Positions 56,443 to 64,000 of a stretch of 64,000 nucleotides of DNA are shown one piece after another (within the stretch, counting starts at the first letter, position 1; each line of letters begins with the position of its first letter). The notes beneath the pieces are model-generated. The model did not search any database. It worked only from the letters and a program-made list of their open reading frames with translations, and was not told where the DNA came from. The translations under genes were made by a program, and so were the position numbers. The DNA comes from Acanthochromis polyacanthus (Eukaryota > Chordata > Actinopteri > Pomacentridae): positions 17,579,858 through 17,643,857 of the forward strand of contig NC_067117.1 in the NCBI RefSeq assembly GCF_021347895.1. Reading direction: 5' to 3'.

Positions 56443-56533
56443 ACCCACTTATCCATTCCTCAGGCTTTGTCTGGGCCTTTGGGTTAACCCCACTTACCCA
56501 CTCCCCAGGCTTCTGCCGGGCCCTGGAGTGAAG
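56443..56533. repeat. Imperfect tandem duplication, ~44-bp unit
   Basis: 'acccacttatccattcctca' and 'accccacttacccactcccc' begin two neighbouring copies, each continuing with CAGGCTT.TG.C.GGGCC. The copies have diverged at several positions. An open frame across it (PLIHSSGFVWAFG / PLTHSPGFCRALE) mirrors the duplication and is not taken as coding. Confidence 0.75.
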
Positions 56534-59440
56534 GCCGGCTCCTTTTCTCATCAAACAACTGCTCTTAATAAAGGCCAGGGCCTGGGGAGCCTGAAGCCCA
56601 CGGAGCCTGTGCGTGTATGTACACACGCATACCGACGTATACAACAGTGCACTCAGAGGATCAGAACAAAAAACCCACTTACACGTCCTCAGTAGTTTTT
56701 TGCCCCAGTGTCGAATTTGTTCTAAACCTTTATTGTCGTTTGTGATATTGACACACAGAGTTTCTGCTTATGTGTTTTCTGTAAGGGTTAATCTGTGTTT
56801 GTGTGTGTTTCTCCTTCTGTGCTTCTGTATCTGTGTGCATATCAGCTTAGAGATCTCTCTCTGTCTCCTCCACCACCAAACTGCATTTGCATTTTAATTA
56901 TGTCAATGTTTGTTCAAAAGCATGACAGGCGCTCAGACATGACAAAATGGAAATAAGGGACTTAAACTGGGGAATTACAGCCTATTCGCTCATGTTTTGT
57001 GCGACGCTAACATGATGTAGATCCCTGTGTCCCGCATGTGAAACCCTTCTTTTTCACGCCTCTTAATCCTGCTATGGGGGTTACTGAGGAGCCTCACTCG
57101 GGAACCTTAATGGTATCAGAAGCTCAGAAAGGAATCTATTATCCGCCATCAAATTTGCAATGTGCCATTCTTTCTAAAAGTATTGTTTCATGATTTTTTC
57201 TTTTTGTGTAACATTTCTCTCTTGCAACTCCTGTATTGAATGTGTGCACTTATATGAAGTTCCATCTTCACTCCCAATTCCCTTCTTCCATTCTCATGTA
57301 TTATGTACGTCTGTTAGGCAGTCTGCTGGCAAGATCAGTATCATTTGCATGTTGGAGATAGCCTATGGCTCAGCATAAAGACAGCAAGGAGAAAGTGCTG
57401 CTGTGGCTTTGTCAAAATGGAATAAAGCATTTGCCAACACATATGAAACTTAAATAGTGGGACTCTTTTCAAGTTTTTCTTCTGATCCACTCTGCAGGCT
57501 AAGCTAAGCTAACCACAGCCTGATTCCAGCTCTTTGCTTACAAGCTCCTTTAGACTGATTGTTTACGTCTAAAATAATCTTGATATGCATCAAACTTCAT
57601 GCTATCAGTTTGAGATTTTAGCACATTCCTCATACAGCTGTAGTCTTATATCTTAGCTTAAAATCACACAAAGCACAAGCGCCTCAACACACAGACATGA
57701 GCAAATTCTTTATCTCTCATGTTTTTCGTGAGGTGCAGTATATTTACTTCTTGTCTGTGACCAAGTCCTGCCAATGCTTAAAGTGTGACATGCTAAAAAA
57801 TGTCATGCAAAAGTGGCCCAGGTGGGGTGAAAAGTCAGTAAACTGAGTCAATAATATCACAGCCATGCATCTAAAGTATAGTGACATTAGTTACTGGTCA
57901 TACTAAGTGAGCATGTAGCGGTGAAACGTCTGACTGATAAAAGGGATTTTTCTTTCAAGCCATGGAAAAACACAGTTTTAAAAAATAAAATTACAATAAC
58001 TGAATTCCATTTAGCTTCTTTAGTTTCAAGGTCCTGGTATTAGTTTGCTGTCACGCTGTCATTACTTACTGGAATACAAAAATGGATGGCAGCCCGGATT
58101 TATGTTATCAGTCACAGCCACAGTATAAATACATTTAGATGTGTAAGTTCTCTGCTGCCATCAAAATGTGACTTGACTAGATGTAGACTGAAGAGTTAAA
58201 ATTATTTTTATCAGTTCTGAAAATGTCGATCTAGCTAGGTTCTGTTAACTAAACTTGAAAAAATAGATTCACTCAAGTTAAGATATGAAGTTAAAGCAAC
58301 GCTGTAGTTTTACACAACCAGACAAACTTATTTTCCTTATACATTTTCTTTGTTTCAAGGTCATTTTTCATTTAACATGAGGTGAACTCGCAGCTGCAGC
58401 TTCCATTATGTATCAGAAGGAATCCAAAGACGACATGTGCGGCTGCTTCCATTTACTGTGTTCAGTAAGAGGCTAATTGTACAGGAGTGTGGACTGAATT
58501 TATTAACCTTCATTGTGGTTACTGGTGTTTTCACAGTTATGGGAAGAAAAAGTCATGGCTTCGTTTTAACATGTATTCTAGACACATAGCAAGTTTGCAT
58601 CATGAATGGGTTCCTCATAGTAGAAAAAAAAAAGAAGAGTCTCCAGAGAATTGTCTCAAACAGTGAAGGTCTGCTATTACGCCAGTTTTGTTTCTTTAAA
58701 AAATAAAATTAATTAGTTCAATGAGCACTCAGCAGCAAATTAATTCAATTCATGTCAAGTAAAGAAAGACTCAAGGTAGAGCAGCTCAAGTGTTAAATAT
58801 TTAAATTAAGCTAATAAGGAAAGATTAGTTGATTCTACTAAATTCCTCCAGTCAGTGTCTGTAGTAAATGAATGAATGAATAAATCTACTGAGCAAAGGT
58901 ATGTTTGTTTGTTTTTTTTAAAAAAAAAAAGACTTGTAGTGTTTATTTGAAAGCTACATAGAACACAGATTCACAAGCAGCATCCTGAGGTGCATAACAG
59001 TTAAACAAGGGAGTACACAAAGTTACACTGAACTCCTGACACGCAGTCCTCACTACACTTTATAGCAGCCTGTTTTTCCTCCTCCTCTTCCATCTCTCCT
59101 GTGAGTGGCAGGGCCAGGATGGTGCTTCTGTTGTGTGTAATAAATGCTGTTGTATTGAGCCCACAGGGAAACCCTACTCTCCTCTCCCAGCCATTACTGT
59201 CTAATGGCCAGATGATGGGAGAGACACACACAGAGCCTGTCACAGACAAGCTGATATACTGTCCCGCGATGTGTGTGTACATGCATGTGCGTGTGTGTGT
59301 GCGTGGCGCATGTGTCATATAGAGGCTGATATACCACCTTGGCCCCTGGGCAGAAGAGGAGGAGGGGGGGTAACAGTAGTAACTCACTCGCAACCTGATC
59401 AAGCAGTGATAAATCTTCTGAAGCCATCCTGTTTCCTGAC

Positions 59441-59532
59441 ACACACACTCACGCACACATGCCTGCACACACACATGCACACGCCTGCACACACACACAC
59501 GCACACACCTGCACACACACATGCACACACAT
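59441..59532. repeat. CA-rich minisatellite
   Basis: Short CA runs alternate with GCCTG and ATG interruptions ('cacacacatgcacacgcctg'-type units), producing spurious frames on both strands (59001-59599). Confidence 0.85.
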
Positions 59533-59860
59533 ATAGCTCCACCCTCTCACTCCCTCTAACCCACTGAACCCTTAGGGTGACAATGAAAAGGATACGCACA
59601 TCACTTAAATTGTCCCCTATACGTGCATTACATTACAGGGGAGCTGTTACGGTTGTGACTCACAGGGGGAAGCTCCGATTTTCTCTCTCTCTCTTTTTTT
59701 TTGCCATTTAAAAGTTTTTAAGCAGAGGTATAAAAATCACCCTCATTTTCTTCCCCTGACCAATAGATTTTAATTGGATAATGGTCACTTTCTGCGGAGT
59801 AAAACGCGTTAGAAACATGTCGTTTTTAACTGTTAGGCAAGCAGCCTTGCTCGTCCCTTG

Positions 59861-59954
59861 GAGCACCAGACACACTTTCCACATTGTAATTGTTGAATAG
59901 AGGTTTTGTTGTATCTTTAGAGACTAAAGAATGGTGAAAATGTGTCTGGTGCTC
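59861..59954. ncRNA. Pre-miRNA-like hairpin (candidate)
   Basis: The left arm GAGCACCAGACACACTTTCC (59861-59880, continuing to 59885) pairs with the right arm 59930-59954: the first 14 pairs are perfect and 22 of 25 pair overall. The ~44-nt loop itself holds a small perfect stem, CTTTAG-AGA-CTAAAG (59915-59929). The total length of about 94 nt with a few internal mismatches is in the range of vertebrate pre-miRNAs. I do not recognise the mature sequence. It could instead be a foldback MITE or fortuitous inverted repeat. Confidence 0.35.
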
Positions 59955-62559
59955 AGGTGGTTTAAAGATCTCAATCTTTTCCTCATGGCTATATTTTGCG
60001 GGGAATGTATCGATGTAAGTTTGTACTCAAATAGCGCTCAAGGACCAACAGTTTGAGATGTTCTAGCCAGTTCTACTATTTGTCAACCGTACTCTTTTCA
60101 TATATTGTATGTGAAAAATATTTTTGAATAATATTGCAGAGAAGTTGCTGGTATGCACTGATTACTTGCGCTTGTGAAAGGACAATAAAAGCTTCTTTTA
60201 ATTAGTTATTTGAGTTATTTGTCTCCTTCTGAGTATTATGTTATGTGTAGAACTGAGTTTATGCAAGTGAAACTGTTTTAACTTTTCAGGCAACATGCAT
60301 ACAGTATTTCATTTTGTTGTCTTGCTGAATGCTAAAATGCCCTTAATGAATTCCAGACTTGGAACTCAGACTTCTTTTGTATCAGGAGCACAGTGGCTGT
60401 CAATAAAAATGTTTTTTATTAATGTGTACATGCACGTAAGCGCATACACACACAGATACACACACACACAAGCCATCTCACACACACACACACACCCTCA
60501 GAAACACTAGAGAAAATACAAGGACTGGACAGTGCAAGGACACCAACCCACTTCAACTACAATTAGACCAACCTTGAGAGGCACTGGTCCTTTCTCCTCA
60601 TCCAAGCTTAAAAAATAATTTGAATACCTATATAGCTCAATAAAATTTGCTTGCTTTGAATGGAAAAATTCATAAATACCCAAACATTTTTGATTGCACC
60701 GCTTTAAAACCTTGTTTCTAAAGATAAACACTGAAAAGATCTTTTAAAAAAACATTGCTTTGACTTACTTCACAGCCTCCATCGAAGCTGTTTAAACAAA
60801 CCCGTTGAAGAAGCGGATTGTGCAGACTGACAAAGGACTCGCAGCTTGTTGAATAATATGTATTTTTAACAAAAACAGATTTGATAATAAGCATACCATT
60901 CTTTGTTGTATCCTGCGGAGACTGATCACATGTTTTGAGCCCCAAAGTAATAATTTTCTCCCTAATGATAATCAGATAAAAGCTTTACAACCTTTTCCTT
61001 ATCTAACTTTTGAGTACTACGATAGCCATTGCATTCTGTATGCCAAACCTCTTTCAGACGTCCGCTCCTTTCTCGAAGATGTCAGTCTGGGTCGGACAAA
61101 ATAACATTTCTGTACCACTTTCAACACGTCACAAATTTAAACTGCATACAATTGCAATGATAGATTTGTATGTGCAATCAGTATACTTTGAGTGTGAATG
61201 GGTTTAGGGAAGACTTTTTCCACATTTCAGCATCAGTATCGGTCCAAAAACATTACAGACTGATCACAAATCTCATCTACTTTACGTTACAGTTTCACTT
61301 GCTTTCGTCTATTAAGTACCAGTATCATAAAAATCAAACTTACAGCAGCAAAGACAGAATCTGTAACAGGCTAATTTAATGAGGCTAATCAGTAATACAT
61401 GTAATCCAAGTTTTGACAAATTTTATACAGGAACTACAGTTTGCTGCTTCCAGCTGTTTGTAGGAGTCTGTTCTCTGAGTTTATTAAATACATGTAGCAT
61501 CAGACAGCAGCAGAGTCCATACAGTGCCTCCAAAGCAAGAGAGTTGTGCATATTCAGGTACATGGATCAGCAGGGTAACTTCAATTTCATGGAGACAGGA
61601 TCGGTCGAGGTCCAACTGCAAATCACACTATGCACCTTTCTTGACGTCAGATAGGTGAAAGGTCACACACATGCTCATATTTTAAAGCAGACGTCCTCAA
61701 TCCTAATCTCCATCACAGCTGCTGGGATGTTTCTATTTTGTTGTTTCGAAGCTGAACTTATCACACATGGCTATCGTTTAGGAAAACTAGACGGTTAGTT
61801 AGGATAGTTGGACAGTTTGATAAGCCTCTCTGTAGTTTAGAGTTTGTCTTTTTATTCATCGTGTAGAGGGAAATTTATTCAGGTCCCACTTATTATGTCA
61901 TTTATCCAGGTCATGGTAGTAATAAGAGCTAAGAAACCTAATATAATAATCATCATAAAAAAAAGAAATCCTAAGAGCTTTAGTGGAATGTAACTTTTTG
62001 GTTTTTCTTTTTGGATGTTTCACTTCTCATCCAATAAGAGAAGTCCAGCTATCTTCCACTTAAGCACTTAAGATGTTTTATAATTATTATTGCATTATTA
62101 TGCATTATACATCACTTTATGAAGATTCCAATCTTGTGTGTATGGGGGCTGTTTCAAAATTTATCTAGTGTGATATGAAGCAAGATGACGTATAAAACCC
62201 ATGGATGAATTAATAAAGAGGGATACTTGCAGACACTCAGCCTTTCTGCTAATTTTCCTCATGGCCACTCATGGTTTTTGGAAAATCCTGTAAATGAAAA
62301 GATTTTGTTCAGTGTTGCTGAATTGGTGATATATGCAGCATCTGAAAAATAACTGTTTACAAAGTGATTTTTTTTTAAAATCAGAACAAGTCAGCTTTAT
62401 TTTTAAACAGTTTTTATGTGTAACCTTTTGGAAATATGTTCATATTTGTCCCATCAGACCAGCAAATCATTTCCTTTATTTCCTCCAGAGTCATTTAAAT
62501 GCCTGTAGGCAAACTTCAGGTGAACTATCTTGACTATTTATTCTTCCGTCTAGATACTC

Positions 62560-63080
62560 TGCCACACTGACCTGGTTGATAGAGTGATGCTGGGACAGTC
62601 ATTACTGCAGCAGGTTCTCTTGTCACTGCAGAAAACTTCTCTTAGAATAACTGTTTCCTGTCTCCTCACTGACCAAGATCCTTTTCGCTCAGATACTCAT
62701 TTTGACTGGACTCTAGGAAGAGTTGTGGTGATTCCAAACAAAGGTTGAGCCACAGTGTTCATACAAGCAGCCAAAGCTGTAGAAATGGTTTTGCACCCGT
62801 TTACCTCCCCGTTTTATGACGGAGGTGTACAGAAAGGTTCCTTGGACTTTATGACTGTGTTTTTGTCCTGACATCACTGTGAATTATAGGATGTTATATA
62901 CACAGGTGTGTGTCTTTGTAAACTTTGTCCACTCTGTTTAGTTTGCCACAAATGGACTCAGTCAAGCTCCAGACACATCTCAAGGAAAATTAAACCAAAC
63001 AGGATGCACCTGAACACAATTTGGAGCACCACAGTAAAAAATAATTTAAAAATAAGAACAATTAAATTAAAAAAAAACAA
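62560..63080. mobile_element. Tc1-like transposon relic (untranslated/terminal portion)
   Basis: A run of blocks matches a common teleost Tc1-like family: 'gaccaagatccttttcgctca', 'actctaggaagagttgtggt', 'gtagaaatggttttgcaccc', 'cttggactttatgactgtg', 'acaggtgtgtgtctttgta' and 'acaggatgcacctgaacaca', followed by A-rich sequence. The spacing is roughly collinear with the family, but every block carries substitutions and no open transposase frame survives. Orientation is not assigned because I recognised the element by its nucleotide blocks. Confidence 0.75.
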
Positions 63081-64000
63081 AGTTTACAGACAGTAAAGGT
63101 TTTGAAGAATTTATGATTCGACGATATGTACAGTATAGGGTTCTGTGTCTTGAAAATCAGTTGTCCAAGTAACTGCCTGTCCACCAGTGACACATAAAAT
63201 TTGTTCAGCTTGTAGCGAAGACGTGAAGTTGCCTGTCGAGGGTCACATGTTTGTGTGTGTGTTCTGCTCTGTCTGGCCCGCGACAGTCTTCCGTCGTAAA
63301 GCTCCTGTCTTACCTGAGGATTAGGTGGATCAGACAATGATTGACAGATTCTCTTCTTTTACGCCTCCCCCTCCTGCCTCCTCTTCGAGCAACGGCATGT
63401 TTGGGGTTATGGAAGAACACAAGTGAGAAACCATGACTACAACACACCCGAGAAAGCCTGCTGAAAAATAGAGGTCTCCTGAAATATCACTGCGTGTGTT
63501 TACACCTGCAAAAAATAAATAATTAAATCATGCATTTTGTGTCCTTAACCCCTATGTGCATTTGCATGTCCATGTATTTGTGGCCATGTATGTGAACGAC
63601 TGTGTGTTGGTTACAGAAGATGAAAGGTGTGCGTGTTGAGCTCTGCTGTCAGTCCCTGCCATGTTTTACAGCCTGTCCGCTCTGCACAGTGATTAGAGCT
63701 GTCGACTCTGATGTGATGACATGGGCTGAAACCACAGCAGGGGAGGGAGAGAGGGAGAGAGAGAGAGAGAGACAGACAGTGAGAGGCAGTTTGGGTGTCA
63801 GAGATCAGAGAGAAAGTTTGAGAGAGGAGGTTTAAGAGAGAAGGTTGACCTTGACAACAGCTGCAGCAGCAGCGCATAAAAGTGAGAACAGGCACCGGAC
63901 CATGGCTACAAGCCTGATAGTTCAGCATGCAAGTCCCGACCTGCAGACCTAAAGCTCTCAGCCCACCCATTGCTTACTTAAAGTCAGCATACAGTAACAC
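63081..64000. other. Non-coding right end
   Basis: No gene was recognised. It contains a (GA)n array at 63746-63772 embedded in purine-rich sequence that drives open frames on both strands. Confidence 0.55.
63746..63772. repeat. (GA)n microsatellite
   Basis: GA-rich run 'gggagggagagagggagaga' continuing as pure GA for about 10 units. Confidence 0.9.

Larger units (their letters stand above)
55597..62559. other. Non-coding interval
   Basis: No gene is supported. It holds a tandem ~44-bp duplication at 56443-56533, a CA-rich minisatellite at 59441-59532, a long inverted-repeat hairpin at 59861-59954, and an exon-like minus-strand segment at 61484-61615. The hydrophobic open frame at 55955-56311 has no splice or family support. 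Confidence 0.55.

Noticed and set aside
57490..57560. 'ctaagctaagctaacc' stretch resembling a dispersed fish repeat
   Set aside because: Only a short part resembles the repeat I recall and borders could not be found; the similar hint near 22690 was likewise too weak to call.
59001..59528. 175-codon minus-strand open frame, the longest in the window
   Set aside because: It crosses a CA-rich minisatellite and begins with Cys/Val/Met repeats read from GT; both strands and several frames are open here for the same reason. No domain or splice context was seen.
61990..62030. 'ttggatgtttcacttctcatccaa'-type sequence resembling a known fish retroelement segment
   Set aside because: The match is too short and no flanking element sequence was recognised.

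Overview
This window is vertebrate nuclear DNA, almost certainly from a teleost fish. The genes have introns and 20-30 kb stretches are non-coding. It is dense in CA/GT microsatellites and carries fish-typical repeats: Tc1-like transposon relics, an L2/Maui-type LINE, a SINE-like repeat and TTAA-flanked MITEs. No bacterial-style gene organisation, CRISPR array, rRNA or tRNA gene was seen. Most open frames over 60 codons are chance frames, many of them TH/CV repeats read through CA/GT microsatellites.  Left end (1-8 kb): this is the only securely identified gene block. The first coding exon of SRGAP2 lies on the minus strand (4423-4489) and its intron 1 runs off the left edge. Head to head with it, 1,786 bp away, is a complete four-exon FAM72A on the plus strand (6276-7763, 149 codons). 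The same divergent SRGAP2-FAM72A pairing is known from mammals. The shared intergenic segment has three evenly spaced CCAAT boxes, a CHR-like TTTAAA and ETS-type GGAA sites, as expected for an S/G2-phase promoter driving FAM72A. A 267-bp TTAA-flanked MITE sits about 100 bp past the FAM72A stop.  Middle (8-30 kb): mostly non-coding. A Tc1-like 5' fragment lies at about 11.8-12.2 kb and an inverted Tc1 transposase relic at about 24.8-25.0 kb. A well-formed minus-strand terminal coding exon at 16212-16376 (54 codons after a strong acceptor) marks the 3' end of a gene I could not identify; its other exons must lie further right or outside the window.  30-64 kb: gene-poor DNA, possibly one very large intron or a gene desert. 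It holds a roughly 1-kb element with inverted ends and a truncated THAP-domain frame, long opposed CA and GT/GC arrays, a perfect 25-bp hairpin, and a 567-bp MITE with ~190-bp inverted arms. It also holds a probable homeodomain-type regulatory element at ~44.2 kb and an unidentified coding-like frame with one internal stop, lying against a degraded L2 LINE. Further right are a TA-flanked MITE, a SINE-like copy with a clean 12-bp target duplication, a pre-miRNA-like hairpin at 59.9 kb and a third Tc1-like relic at 62.6-63.1 kb.  Working together: SRGAP2 (actin/membrane-shaping RhoGAP) and FAM72A (UNG2 antagonist linked to DNA repair and proliferation) are functionally unrelated but share one promoter region. 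The rest of the window is best read as regulatory and repeat-derived sequence around an unidentified long gene.
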